DNA of 64,000 bases from JADHLJ01 sp038118725 (GCA_038118725.1 JAYOIK010000011.1:1-64000); one strand, 5' to 3'; numbered from the stretch's first letter, positions 18,096 to 27,431 are shown. Program-made: numbers and translations. Notes: generated by a model not told the origin, from the sequence alone.

Positions 18096-18860
18096 CTAGA
18101 GGAAAACGGTTCCGCCATCGACCATCAGGGTCTGGCCGGTGACGAATTTGGAGGCATCGCTGGCGAGGTAGAGGACGGTACCGGACAGATCCTCGGGTTG
18201 CAGGTTGCGCTTCAGGGTCTGCTGATCGGCGATCACGCCGGCGACCCGTTCGAGCCGATCGCCGAAGAACTCGCTGGTTCCCTCGGTCATCACCGCCGAG
18301 GGCCCGATCGCGTTGACCCGGATCCAGTCGCGGCCAAGCTCGCGCGCGAGCGAGCGGGTCATGCCGATCACCGCCGCCTTGGAAGTCGAGTAATGCAGCC
18401 CGTAGGGCAGGCCGGCGACCGCCGCGAGCGAGGAGATGTTGATGATCGAGCCGGATTTCTGGGCCTTCATCGGCCCGATCACGGCCTTGCAACAGCGCCA
18501 GATGCCGTTGACGTTGACATCCATGCAGGCGTCCCACTCGTCCGTCGGAAGGCTTTCGAAACGTCCGCCCTTGAGCGAGCCGTAGAGGGCCGCGTTGTTG
18601 ACCAGAACGTCGATACGCCCGAACTCCGCCATCGCCCGCTCGGCCATGGCATCGCAGCTCGCCTGGTCGCGAACATCCAGGTCGACGGAGATACCCTTGC
18701 CGCCACCGGCGGTGATCGCGGCGACCGTATCGGCGCAATCCAGCACGTCACCGGCCACGACATTCGCGCCGGCCGCCGCCAGTTTCTCGGCGTATTCCCG
18801 ACCGAGGCCTCGCCCGGCTCCGGTGACGATCGCGGTTTTTCCATTCAGATCGGCTGTCAT
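18096..18860 (-). CDS. SDR family oxidoreductase
   Basis: This 254-residue short-chain dehydrogenase heads the leftward gene set. It has a cofactor site TGAGRGLGREYA (near residue 14), NNAALYG, a Ser in INISSLA, and the catalytic YSTSKAA (about residue 155). C-terminal TLMVDGGTVFL is typical of FabG-like SDRs. The Rieske oxygenase gene starts 11 nt after its stop, which argues for shared expression. The substrate is unknown. Confidence 0.88.
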   Translation of the reverse strand: MTADLNGKTAIVTGAGRGLGREYAEKLAAAGANVVAGDVLDCADTVAAITAGGGKGISVDLDVRDQASCDAMAERAMAEFGRIDVLVNNAALYGSLKGGRFESLPTDEWDACMDVNVNGIWRCCKAVIGPMKAQKSGSIINISSLAAVAGLPYGLHYSTSKAAVIGMTRSLARELGRDWIRVNAIGPSAVMTEGTSEFFGDRLERVAGVIADQQTLKRNLQPEDLSGTVLYLASDASKFVTGQTLMVDGGTVFL

Positions 18861-19055
18861 GACTTTCTTCCCGTTTTGGCGGCGTATCAGGTCTCGCTGC
18901 TATCCATGCGCTTGCGAGGGTAACCATACCGCGCCGCAAGCCAAGACCAAATCGTCGCGCGCCCCCGAAGCTTTGCTTTCGCGGATGATAGCAACCGTCG
19001 AGAGCGGGAACTATCGATCACGTCGCCTCACGAAGTGTTCAATTGGTGTTTACCC

Positions 19056-19155
19056 NNNNNNNNNNNNNNNNNNNNNNNNNNNNNNNNNNNNNNNNNNNNN
19101 NNNNNNNNNNNNNNNNNNNNNNNNNNNNNNNNNNNNNNNNNNNNNNNNNNNNNNN
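19056..19155. other. Assembly gap (100 N)
   Basis: This is a run of exactly 100 N between the SDR and DUF302 genes. Sequence continues with a tandem repeat of CCCGAAGATCG. True length unknown. Confidence 0.95.
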
Positions 19156-19177
19156 CCCGAAGATCGCCCGAAGATCG
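19156..19177. repeat. Tandem 11-nt repeat at the edge of an assembly gap
   Basis: CCCGAAGATCG is present as two perfect adjacent copies beginning at the first base after the 100-N gap. More copies may lie in the gap. Confidence 0.7.
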
Positions 19178-19211
19178 GTAGAGGTCTAGTTGCGTGCAAT
19201 GGGGGAGCATC

Positions 19212-19685
19212 ATGAAAGCGATTTGCGCCAGTCTCGTTCTGGCGGTTCTAATGACGGCGCCCGCGCGGGCGGAAAACCCCGCGCCGTATTCCGGCATGGT
19301 CACGGTCGAGACCGGAAAGCCGTTCAAGGACTTTGTGAAAGCCGTCCGTCCGGCGATCAAGAAGCACAAGTTCAACATCGTCGGCGTCGCCTGCGGCAGT
19401 TGCGCGGTCAAATCAATGGGCAAGACGGTTCCCGGCAATCGGGTCTTTTTCTTCTTCGCGCCACGCTATGCCGCGCGCATGCTCACCGCCAGCACCGCCG
19501 CCGGCATCGAAGCGCCGGTGCGATTCTATGTGACGGAAAACAGTGACCGGACCGCGACCGTCACCTACCGCCTGCCAAGTCATGTCTTCGGTGCCTACGA
19601 GGTGCCGGAACTGACCGTCATGGGCAAGGAACTGGACAAGATGATGACAATGATCCTGGCCTCGGCGATCCAGGGAACCAAATAG
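19212..19685 (+). CDS. Exported DUF302-type protein
   Basis: This 157-residue protein has a cleavable signal peptide (residues 1-20, ending PARA) and a single domain resembling DUF302, a small alpha/beta fold found in many secreted bacterial proteins of unknown function. A CGSC pair near residue 66 could be redox-active or bind metal. The ATG at 19212 follows GGGGGAG at ideal distance. It converges with the DUF3179 gene, with stops only 8 nt apart. No function can be assigned. Confidence 0.72.
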   Translation: MKAICASLVLAVLMTAPARAENPAPYSGMVTVETGKPFKDFVKAVRPAIKKHKFNIVGVACGSCAVKSMGKTVPGNRVFFFFAPRYAARMLTASTAAGIEAPVRFYVTENSDRTATVTYRLPSHVFGAYEVPELTVMGKELDKMMTMILASAIQGTK

Positions 19686-19693
19686 CCGAGCTG

Positions 19694-21061
19694 TCAGTTC
19701 TCGCGCTGGTATAGGTCGCTTCGCGTACCCAGATAGCCGTCCCACGCGAACCAATAGGCTATGTGGCCCGCTACTCGGCCAAGGCGCGCCCCGTCGGGGC
19801 CGACCAACGCATCCTCCGTCACTTTCCAGGTCTGGTCCGCCGCGATCAGATTCTCGGCGTTCGAACCGGCGGAGAAGTCCCGCTCGCCACGCTCATAGGC
19901 CCGCACGGTGCGACCGGACGCGTCCCCCACCAGCACGACGTTCAATAAACCGACACTGTCATTGATCACCGCGCCGCCCTCGAAAGCGGTCACGGGCCAG
20001 GCCTTGGCGCCGCCGGCGGTTCTGACGCCGAAGACATAATCCTTGCGCTTGACCTGGTCCTCGTTCTCGACCACCACCGGGAACATCAGGTCCGGGCTGT
20101 CGAAATAGCGCTTGTAGACCACGCCCGACCCGTAATCCCGGCGATGTCCGGTATCCAGGGACAGGACCGTAGTATCGGGGTGACGATCCAGCCAGTCCTT
20201 CCAGGTGGTGATGACCACCGGGCGAATTTTCAGCTCTATGCCGCTGTCGCGAAGCGGGCCCGATACCGGCTTGCCGGTGAACTGGTTCCATAGCGAGTCG
20301 GTCTCACGGTCGAACATCAATTTGTTGGAACGATACAGAAACCCGGACGAGCCGAAGATCAAGGGCTTCTCGCGCGGCGGCACCAGTGTCTCGAAGAGAA
20401 TACCCGATCCGCAGAGCGTGCAATAAGCCAGCGCCAGCGGAACCCCGCCGATCACCTCGTTGAACATCTCGTGCCATCCCATGATCCTGAGCGGATAGGC
20501 ACGGGAATCGCCATTGACCGACACGCCGAACACCAGGTCGTCGGCCCGCAGGTAAGTCGCCTCGGCCGCTGGGATGCGCTTGGGATTGTCGAGGGATGGG
20601 ATGCCGTCGACCCTGACTCCGCCCCAGGTAATCTCCTCCAGGCGAATTTTCAGATTTTCTGGCAACGAGAGTTCATCGTCCAGGAATCGACCGAATTCGT
20701 GATAGATCCGCTTGAACAGTGACAGTTTGATCTCGCGATAGCTCGGATGCGGGGTCACCTCGGGGTGTGCCTCCTGCCAAAGCATGGCGCCGAACCAATC
20801 CTTGATATCCGCGCCGGTGACCGCGCGCACCGTCTTGAGGACCTCGGCCTCGTAATCGTTTCGATAGCGTAGCGAGAGAATAAGCGTCGCCAAGCCATCC
20901 GGATTGCCTCTATCCGCCAGGGTCTTCAACGCTTCGAGCCGGGTTTCATCCTCGGCGTAGAGCGTGCGCGTCGACAATTCTCGCACGCTTGCGGTGTCTT
21001 GGGCGGAGGCGGGAAGCGCGAGCGTGGCGAGGATTAAACCGTGGATGAAAAGCGCGCGCAT
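19694..21061 (-). CDS. Exported DUF3179-containing protein
   Basis: This 455-residue protein has a signal peptide (residues 1-20, ending ASAQ) and a long DUF3179 domain. The recognisable stretch is GDSRAYPLRIMGWHE, then YCTLCGSGILFET, and SGFLYRSNKLMFDR with SLWNQFTG (about residues 190-275). The two Cys of YCTLCGS are conserved in this family. DUF3179 proteins are periplasmic or extracellular and have no established activity. The gene stands alone between divergent and convergent neighbours. Confidence 0.85.
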   Translation of the reverse strand: MRALFIHGLILATLALPASAQDTASVRELSTRTLYAEDETRLEALKTLADRGNPDGLATLILSLRYRNDYEAEVLKTVRAVTGADIKDWFGAMLWQEAHPEVTPHPSYREIKLSLFKRIYHEFGRFLDDELSLPENLKIRLEEITWGGVRVDGIPSLDNPKRIPAAEATYLRADDLVFGVSVNGDSRAYPLRIMGWHEMFNEVIGGVPLALAYCTLCGSGILFETLVPPREKPLIFGSSGFLYRSNKLMFDRETDSLWNQFTGKPVSGPLRDSGIELKIRPVVITTWKDWLDRHPDTTVLSLDTGHRRDYGSGVVYKRYFDSPDLMFPVVVENEDQVKRKDYVFGVRTAGGAKAWPVTAFEGGAVINDSVGLLNVVLVGDASGRTVRAYERGERDFSAGSNAENLIAADQTWKVTEDALVGPDGARLGRVAGHIAYWFAWDGYLGTRSDLYQREN

Positions 21062-21396
21062 TACCGTCTCCGATAATTCCGTCTTCCGGCGAGAATACCT
21101 GACTTAAGCAATGTTTCTTGGAGATTGAGAATTGGTAACCGCATCGTGACCATTGAGGGCTAATCCCGCGCCGATTTCCATTCACACCTGTACAGAACGG
21201 GGCTCGATGTTCTAGGCTTTGCGCCGGGAGTTGGTGAACGTGGGGGCACGGCGACGTAGTTAACGCCGGTGTGGCCCGCGTGACCCAGCCAGATAGGACT
21301 GTCGGAATTTGACAATTTCCGCCGGTTTCGGGCCACTCCAACGTGTGGCGTTTGCTCAAACTAGGCGGATAAAAATGCCAAGGGAGGCGTGATTCA
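21062..21396. other. Intergenic region upstream of the dipeptide-type ABC operon
   Basis: This 335-nt region separates the divergent DUF3179 gene and the ABC importer. No coding sequence is evident. A perfect TTGACA hexamer lies at 21309-21314, but no good -10 hexamer follows at 16-18 nt. AAGGGAGG at 21380-21387 is the ribosome binding site of the next gene. A long 5' leader is possible. Confidence 0.5.
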
Positions 21397-23121
21397 ATGA
21401 GTGACAAGAGAATCCTAAGCCGCGATGCGCGTCGCTACACGCTAGCGACCGAACGCGCGTACGGGGCGGATACGCACAGCTATCTGCCGGAACTGTGCGA
21501 TCAGTTGAAAACCAAGAAGATCGACCGGCGCGACTTCCTGCGTCAGGCGGCGTTCCTGGGCATGACCGCGACCACCGCCTACGCGATGGCCGACGTGCTG
21601 ACCGGAGACGCGCCGATCAAGGCGGCCCAGGCGGCGACGCCCAAGGCCGGTGGTGCCCTCAAGGTCTCCATGCGGGTGCAGGAAATGACCGACCCCGCCA
21701 GCTTTGACTGGGTCGAGAAATCCAACGTCGCGCGCTTCATCGTCGAGCATTTGACCCGCACCCGGGCCGACAACGTGACGGTGCCCTACCTCGCCAAGAG
21801 CTGGGAAGCCTCTGATGATCTGAAGACCTGGGTGTTCCACCTGAAGGAAGGCGTGAAGTGGTCGAACGGCGATGACTTCACCTCGGCCGACGTGGCGCAC
21901 ACGGTCAACCGCTGGCTCGACCCGGCGACCGGTTCCTCCAACCTGGGCCTGTTCGGCGCCATGGTCGAGGAAGGCGCGGACGGCAAGAAGCGCGGCATCG
22001 CCAACGCCGTTGAAGTCATCGACAGCCACACCATCAAGTTCAACCTCAAGCAGGCCGCGCTGGCCATGCCGGAGAACTTCTACAACTACCCGACGGCGAT
22101 CGTGCACAAGGGCTTCGGCGCGGATTACGACGCCGATCTGTCGAAGAACCCGATCGGCACCGGCCCGTGCGAACTGGCCGACTTCTCGATCGGCGAGCGG
22201 GCGATCCTGAAGAAGCGCGCCGGCGCCTATCACGACGGTGCCTTCCACCTCGACGAAATCCAGTATTTCGATCACGGCGAGGACACCAATGCCTGGATCG
22301 CGGCCCTGGCCTCGCAGCAGGTCGACATGGTCTATCGCGTTCCCAATGACGCCATCGAGACGGTCAAGCGCCTACCCTTCGTGGACATCCACGAGGCGAC
22401 CACCGCGCAGACCGCCGTCATGCGCTTCCGGGTCACCGAGAAGCCGTTCGACGATGTCCGCGTGCGTCAGGCGATCGCCGCTTGCATGGACCATCAGGAG
22501 ATCCTGGACAAGGCCTTCAAGGGTCTCGGCCAGATCGCCGAGAATCACCATGTCTGCCCGATCCATCCCGACTACGCGGCCCTGCCGCCGCTCAAGCGGG
22601 ACATCGAGAAGGCCAAGAAGCTGCTGGCCGAGGCCGGCCATGGCGGTGGCCTGACCGTCGAGATCGCCAATGGCGATACCGAGGGCTCCTGGATGACCGA
22701 CGCCTGCGCCATCTTCAAGAGCCAGGCCGAGGCCGCCGGTATCACCATCAACATCAACAAGATGCCGGCCAGCCAGTATTGGGAAGTCTGGGACAAGGCG
22801 CCGTGGGGCTACACGGCCTGGACCCATCGTCCGCTCGGTACCATGGTGCTCGGCCTTGCCTATCGCAAGGGCGTGCCGTGGAACGAGGCGGCCTACGACA
22901 ATCCCAAGTTCGACGCCGCTCTGGACGATGCCGAGGGCACCCTCGACGTCAACGAGCGCAAGAAGAAAATGGCGGTTTGCGAGAAGCTCATCCAAGACGA
23001 CGCGATCATCCCGCAGCCGTTCTGGCGTTCGGTCTTCAAGGCGACCAACAAGAAGGTCAAGGGCTTCACAACCCACCCGACGCTGTACCATCAATTCCAG
23101 GATGTCTGGTTGGACAGCTAA
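21397..23121 (+). CDS. Dipeptide-type ABC transporter substrate-binding protein, Tat-exported
   Basis: This 574-residue extracellular solute-binding protein family 5 member is the periplasmic receptor of a peptide/opine/nickel-class importer. It has a twin-arginine signal (RRDFL at residues 44-48, followed by a hydrophobic stretch to about residue 75), so it is probably exported folded. The n-region before the RR is unusually long (43 residues). The mature part shows PYLAKSWEASDDLKTWVFHL and GVKWSNGDDFTSADV, typical of the family. The ATG at 21397 follows AAGGGAGG. Two permeases and a double ATPase follow; a hairpin separates it from the permeases. Confidence 0.93.
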   Translation: MSDKRILSRDARRYTLATERAYGADTHSYLPELCDQLKTKKIDRRDFLRQAAFLGMTATTAYAMADVLTGDAPIKAAQAATPKAGGALKVSMRVQEMTDPASFDWVEKSNVARFIVEHLTRTRADNVTVPYLAKSWEASDDLKTWVFHLKEGVKWSNGDDFTSADVAHTVNRWLDPATGSSNLGLFGAMVEEGADGKKRGIANAVEVIDSHTIKFNLKQAALAMPENFYNYPTAIVHKGFGADYDADLSKNPIGTGPCELADFSIGERAILKKRAGAYHDGAFHLDEIQYFDHGEDTNAWIAALASQQVDMVYRVPNDAIETVKRLPFVDIHEATTAQTAVMRFRVTEKPFDDVRVRQAIAACMDHQEILDKAFKGLGQIAENHHVCPIHPDYAALPPLKRDIEKAKKLLAEAGHGGGLTVEIANGDTEGSWMTDACAIFKSQAEAAGITININKMPASQYWEVWDKAPWGYTAWTHRPLGTMVLGLAYRKGVPWNEAAYDNPKFDAALDDAEGTLDVNERKKKMAVCEKLIQDDAIIPQPFWRSVFKATNKKVKGFTTHPTLYHQFQDVWLDS

Positions 23122-23136
23122 GACCAAGACGACGAC

Positions 23137-23170
23137 ACACGGGGGCTTTCGAGCCCCCGTGTTGCTTTCT
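23137..23170 (+). terminator. Hairpin with TTCG loop after the ABC binding-protein gene
   Basis: Perfect 11-nt arms 23137-23147 (ACACGGGGGCT) and 23152-23162 (AGCCCCCGTGT) close a TTCG tetraloop; TGCTTTCT follows. It lies 15 nt after the binding-protein stop and 100 nt before the permeases, so it likely limits read-through. Confidence 0.75.
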
Positions 23171-23270
23171 CGATCGACCCCGCGGCAAGCCATCCGCGTA
23201 AACCAATAAAACGTCGACGAGACAACGAGGGCGCGAGAATCGCACTCGAATGGGGAACCGGAAGACGACC

Positions 23271-24203
23271 ATGCTCCAACTGATTATGCGACGCATCGGC
23301 ATGATGATCTTGATCATGCTCGTGGTCGCGCTGTTGCTATTCATGATCAACGAAGGCGATCCACGGCTGATCGCGCGCAGTGTCCTCGGACCATACGCGC
23401 AGGACGATCAGCTCCAACTCTGGATCGAACAGAACGGCTATGACCGTTCCATGTTCATACGATATTTCGAGTGGATAGGACGGGTTCTGACCGGCGATCT
23501 CGGCAACTCGATCATCTACAAGCGTCCGGTCAGCGAGATCTTTTGGGATCGGCTCGGCAATACCGGCATTCTAGCCGGCGTCACCTTCGTGATCATGGTG
23601 ATCGTCGCCCTGGTGCTCGGCGTGCTGGCCGGCATGAAGGAAGGCTCGCCCCAGGATCGGGTGATCTCGGTTCTTTCAATCGCCACCACCTCGGTGCCGG
23701 AATACGCCAGCGCGGTCATCCTCGCCGGCATCTTCGTGTTCTGGCTCGGCTGGCTCCCCGGCACCTCGTCAATGACCTCGGGCTTCAACGTCGTCGAGCT
23801 GATCCTGCCGGTGATGGTGCTGACGCTCTATGGTTTCGGCTATATCGCCCGGATGACCCGCGCCTCGATGGCCGAGGTGATGACCACGCCGTATATCCGC
23901 ACGGCGGTGCTGAAGGGATTGCCCTACAAGCACATCATCATGAGACACGCCCTGCGCAACGCGCTGATCGCGCCGTTCACGGTGATCATGCTGCAGATCA
24001 ACTGGCTGCTCTCCGGCGTTGTCGTGACCGAGTTCGCCTTCGGCTACAAGGGCTTCGGCGCCTTGCTCCTAGAAGCGGCGCTGCGCCGGGATATCTTCGT
24101 GATCGAGGCTTGCGGTATCGCCGCCGTCTTCGTCGCGGTCTTCACGCAAACCATCGGTGACCTCGGGTACACGTATCTGAACCCGAGAATCCGGTTCAAG
24201 TAG
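23271..24203 (+). CDS. Dipeptide-type ABC transporter permease (DppB family)
   Basis: This inner-membrane permease of 310 residues has about six helices. The first helix (residues 5-25) is followed by a periplasmic region ending GYDRSMFIRYFEWIGRVLTGDLG, which is typical of DppB-type subunits. The EAA-like loop for ATPase contact lies near PYIRTAVLKGLPYKHI. The ATG at 23271 follows GGAAG; an in-frame ATG at 23250 would add seven polar residues and cannot be excluded. The partner permease starts 12 nt downstream. Confidence 0.92.
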   Translation: MLQLIMRRIGMMILIMLVVALLLFMINEGDPRLIARSVLGPYAQDDQLQLWIEQNGYDRSMFIRYFEWIGRVLTGDLGNSIIYKRPVSEIFWDRLGNTGILAGVTFVIMVIVALVLGVLAGMKEGSPQDRVISVLSIATTSVPEYASAVILAGIFVFWLGWLPGTSSMTSGFNVVELILPVMVLTLYGFGYIARMTRASMAEVMTTPYIRTAVLKGLPYKHIIMRHALRNALIAPFTVIMLQINWLLSGVVVTEFAFGYKGFGALLLEAALRRDIFVIEACGIAAVFVAVFTQTIGDLGYTYLNPRIRFK

Positions 24204-24215
24204 GGGGAGGCGATC

Positions 24216-25109
24216 ATGACCGATACAACCAATAACGCACCGATCGCCAAGCCGGACTCCATGCTGGTGTCGGCGCTCAAATCGATCGCGCTCCTGAGGG
24301 AGAGCCCGGTAGGGACCATCGGCGGGCTGATCGTGCTGATGTTCGTGGTACTGGCGGTCTTCGCGCCGGTCCTCGCGCCCTTCGATCCGAACGCGCCGCT
24401 GCTGCCCTTCGCCTTCCCCGGTTCCGAGGCTCCGGATGGCGGTATCTTCCTGTTCGGCACCGACCATCTTGGCCGCGATATCCTTTCGCGGATCATCTGG
24501 GGCGGACAGAGGGTGCTGTTCTACGCGACACTGGCGACGGTCAGCGCCTATATCGTCGGTATCCTGATGGGGCTCGCCGCCGGCTATTTCCGGGGATATC
24601 TGGACGAGATCATTTCATTCTTCGCGAACGTGATCCTGTCCTTCCCGATCATGGTGCTCTACGTGCTGATCATCGCCAATCTCGGCGCGTCCGGCGCGAA
24701 TATCATCTTCGCGGTGGTCTTCGCCTCCTCGCCCGGGATCATGCGTATCGTGCGCGGCGTGACCATGGATATCGCCACCCGCGACTACATCGCCGCCGCC
24801 CAGACACGGGGCGAGGGCGCCTGGTACATCATGCTGGTGGAAATCCTGCCGAACGCGCGGGGGCCACTGATCGTCGATTTCTGTCTTCGCATGGGCTACA
24901 CGACGATCACCATCGGGGCCCTCGGGTTCCTTGGCCTCGGCCTGCCGCCGCCCGACCCGGATTGGGGCGGCATGATCACCCAGACCCGTTCCTTCGTGAC
25001 CGGCGGCTTCCCCTATATGGCGATCTTCCCCGCCTGCGCGGTGTCGTTGCTGGTTCTTGGTTTCAACCTGCTGGCCGATGGCCTGCGCGAAGTGTCCTTG
25101 CGGGACTAG
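24216..25109 (+). CDS. Dipeptide-type ABC transporter permease (DppC family)
   Basis: This is the second permease of the importer, 297 residues, with an N-terminal helix (about 35-57) and FGTDHLGRDILSRIIWGGQ, the hallmark of DppC/OppC proteins. The EAA loop is DYIAAAQTRGEGAWYIM. An excellent ribosome binding site (GGGGGAGG) lies before the ATG. Spacing of 12 nt upstream and 9 nt downstream places it within one operon. Confidence 0.94.
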   Translation: MTDTTNNAPIAKPDSMLVSALKSIALLRESPVGTIGGLIVLMFVVLAVFAPVLAPFDPNAPLLPFAFPGSEAPDGGIFLFGTDHLGRDILSRIIWGGQRVLFYATLATVSAYIVGILMGLAAGYFRGYLDEIISFFANVILSFPIMVLYVLIIANLGASGANIIFAVVFASSPGIMRIVRGVTMDIATRDYIAAAQTRGEGAWYIMLVEILPNARGPLIVDFCLRMGYTTITIGALGFLGLGLPPPDPDWGGMITQTRSFVTGGFPYMAIFPACAVSLLVLGFNLLADGLREVSLRD

Positions 25110-25118
25110 GAGGTTAGG

Positions 25119-27227
25119 ATGTCCGATCAAGACGAAACTCCAGTCCTCGAGATCACGGGGCTGAGACTGAGCTACTACACGCGGGCTGGCGAGATTCCGG
25201 CGGTCATGGATTTCGATCTCAGGATCGCCAAGGGAGAATCGGTCGGCCTGGTCGGCGAGTCCGGCTGCGGCAAGTCGACCGTGGCCAACGGCATCATGCG
25301 CTACATGGGCAATAACGGCGGAATCGTCGGCGGCACCATCAAGTTCAAGGGCCGCGACATGGCCGAGATGTCCGAGGAAGAGGTTCGCCGTCTACGCGGC
25401 AAGGACATCGCCATGATCTATCAGGAGCCGATGGCCTCGCTCAACCCGAGCCTGACCATCGGACAACAGCTGATGGAAGTGCCGATGAACCACGAGGGCG
25501 GGAGCGCCGAGGAAGCCCATCAACGGTCCTTCGACATGCTCAAGGCGGTGCATATTCCTGACCCGCAACGCCTGATGGACTCCTATCCCCATCAGGTTTC
25601 CGGCGGACAGCAGCAGCGCGTGGTGATCGCCATGGCCCTGCTCTCGAAGCCCGCGTTGCTATTGCTGGACGAACCGACGACGGCGCTGGACGTGACGGTC
25701 GAGGCCGGCATCGTCGAGTTGATCGCCGAGCTAAGCAAGGAGACCGGCACCTCGCTGCTGTACATCTCCCATAACCTTGGGCTGATGCTCGAGGTGTGCG
25801 ATCGGATCTGCGTGATGTATTCGGGCGAGGTGGTCGAGGAAGGCCACATCGACTCGATCTTCTCCTGGCCGACGCACCCCTATACCCATGGGTTGTTCGG
25901 CTGCATTCCCTTGCCGCACGCGGATAAGAACGCGCGGCCGCTGACCGCGATCAAGGGGCAGTTGCCGCTTCCTCATCAGCGCCCGAAAGGGTGCTATTTC
26001 GGGCCGCGCTGTGAGTTCTTCAAACCCGGCACCTGCGACCAGGAGCAGATTTCCATGGCCGCAGTTCACACCGATGACGACCCGGCGCATCGGGTGCGCT
26101 GCGCGCGTTGGGAAGAGGTCGACCCGGGCAGTTTCGTGGCCGAGGAGACCGCCAAGCGCGAGGTCATCCCGGTCGGCGAGACAGTCCTCGAGGTCAAGGA
26201 GATGCGCAAGTATTACGAGGTCAAGGACAGCTCGCTCGCCGCGCTTTTCTCCGGCGGCGAGGTGAAGCAGGTCAAGGCGAACGAGAGCATCAGCTTCCGC
26301 GCCGGTGAAGGCGAGACCGTGGCCATCGTCGGCGAGTCCGGCTGCGGCAAGTCGACCTTCGCCAAGGTTTTGATGGGGCTGGAAACCGCTACCGAGGGAG
26401 AGGTCAATCTCAGCGGAACCAATCTCGGCGAGATCGCGGTCGGAGACCGCACGCCGGAGCAGCTGGCCTCGTTGCAGATGGTGTTCCAGAATCCGAATGA
26501 CACGCTCAACCCGTCACACACGATCGGTTATCAGATCGGGCGGGTGATCAAACGGTTCGGCATCGAGTCCGATCCAGCGAAGATTCAGGAGCGGGTCTTC
26601 CAGTTGCTGGATACCGTCAAACTTCCCAGGGCCTTCGCCAATCGCAAGCCTCGACAGCTCTCCGGCGGTCAGAAACAGCGGATCGGCATTGCCCGGGCCT
26701 TCGCCGGTAACCCGAAAACCGTTATCGCGGACGAGCCGATTTCGGCGCTCGACGTGTCGGTGGCGGCGGCGGTGACCGAGCTGCTGATGGATATCCAGCG
26801 AGAGCACCGCACGACCCTGCTGTTCATCAGCCATGATCTCTCCGCGGTGCGCTATCTCGCGGACCGGGTGGTGGTCATGTATCTGGGTCAAATCATGGAG
26901 CGGGGCTCGACCGACGAGGTCTTCTCCCCGCCATACCATCCCTATACCGAGGCGCTCTTGTCGGCGGTGCCGATCGCGGATCCGAAGGTGGAAAAGCGGC
27001 GGATCGTCCTGGAAGGCAACCTGCCGAGCCCGCTCAACCCGCCCAAGGGATGTCCGTTCTCGACGCGTTGCCCGCGCAAGGTCGGCGCGATCTGCGATAA
27101 CGAGGTGCCTCCGGTACAATTCGCCGGCGATCGCCACGCCATCGCCTGCCACATCGACCTTGAGGAGCTGCGCAAGGTCGAGCCGGTGATCACCATTCCG
27201 GATCGGGACATGGACGCCGCTGACTGA
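25119..27227 (+). CDS. Fused double ATPase of the dipeptide-type ABC transporter (DppD-DppF)
   Basis: This 702-residue protein carries both ATPase domains of the importer in one chain. Walker A GESGCGKST occurs twice (about residues 46-54 and 405-413), with signatures VSGGQQQRV and LSGGQKQRI. Each half ends in an oligopeptide-transporter C-terminal segment with a Cys pattern (GCYFGPRC and GCPFSTRC), which in Opp/Dpp ATPases can bind a 4Fe-4S cluster. Normal DppD and DppF are separate genes; fusions like this (GsiA-like) are common in proteobacteria. It closes the operon. Substrate is not determinable. Confidence 0.95.
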   Translation: MSDQDETPVLEITGLRLSYYTRAGEIPAVMDFDLRIAKGESVGLVGESGCGKSTVANGIMRYMGNNGGIVGGTIKFKGRDMAEMSEEEVRRLRGKDIAMIYQEPMASLNPSLTIGQQLMEVPMNHEGGSAEEAHQRSFDMLKAVHIPDPQRLMDSYPHQVSGGQQQRVVIAMALLSKPALLLLDEPTTALDVTVEAGIVELIAELSKETGTSLLYISHNLGLMLEVCDRICVMYSGEVVEEGHIDSIFSWPTHPYTHGLFGCIPLPHADKNARPLTAIKGQLPLPHQRPKGCYFGPRCEFFKPGTCDQEQISMAAVHTDDDPAHRVRCARWEEVDPGSFVAEETAKREVIPVGETVLEVKEMRKYYEVKDSSLAALFSGGEVKQVKANESISFRAGEGETVAIVGESGCGKSTFAKVLMGLETATEGEVNLSGTNLGEIAVGDRTPEQLASLQMVFQNPNDTLNPSHTIGYQIGRVIKRFGIESDPAKIQERVFQLLDTVKLPRAFANRKPRQLSGGQKQRIGIARAFAGNPKTVIADEPISALDVSVAAAVTELLMDIQREHRTTLLFISHDLSAVRYLADRVVVMYLGQIMERGSTDEVFSPPYHPYTEALLSAVPIADPKVEKRRIVLEGNLPSPLNPPKGCPFSTRCPRKVGAICDNEVPPVQFAGDRHAIACHIDLEELRKVEPVITIPDRDMDAAD

Positions 27228-27334
27228 CATCGGGCGCCGGTCCATCTCCGGCGATCCAATGCGTGATTTGTCGTACCCTTTCGATTGTTGTGGGGGACGT
27301 TGGTCGCCTACGCTCGGTTCAATTCGGTAAGCAA

Positions 27335-27431
27335 GACCCTTCGAGACGATGCTCCGCATCTCCTCGGGGTGAGACCTTATGGCAAAAGGGCGCTCACCCT
27401 GAGGAGCCACGGAGTGGCGTCTCGAAGGGTC
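27335..27431. repeat. Long imperfect palindrome (REP/MITE-like element)
   Basis: Outer arms GACCCTTCGAGACG (27335-27348) and CGTCTCGAAGGGTC (27418-27431) are perfect 14-nt reverse complements. Inside, CTCCTCGGGGTGAG (27359-27372) pairs with CTCACCCTGAGGAG (27393-27406) apart from one position. The whole 97-nt element can fold as a long hairpin. Similar TTCGAGACG/CTCACCCTGAGGAG palindromes are widespread intergenic repeats in alphaproteobacteria (from memory, not searched). It sits between the ABC operon and an SDR gene. Confidence 0.8.

Larger units (their letters stand above)
18861..19211. other. Intergenic region with an assembly gap
   Basis: This 351-nt stretch separates the divergent SDR (-) and DUF302 (+) genes. 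It contains a 100-N gap (19056-19155). Directly after the gap an 11-nt unit CCCGAAGATCG occurs twice in tandem (19156-19177), suggesting the gap covers a tandem repeat. No gene was found; promoters for both flanking genes are expected here but no clear -35/-10 pair was identified. Confidence 0.8.

Noticed and set aside
21309..21314. Perfect TTGACA upstream of the dipeptide-type ABC operon as a sigma-70 promoter
   Set aside because: No acceptable -10 hexamer lies 16-18 nt downstream, so a promoter is not called there.
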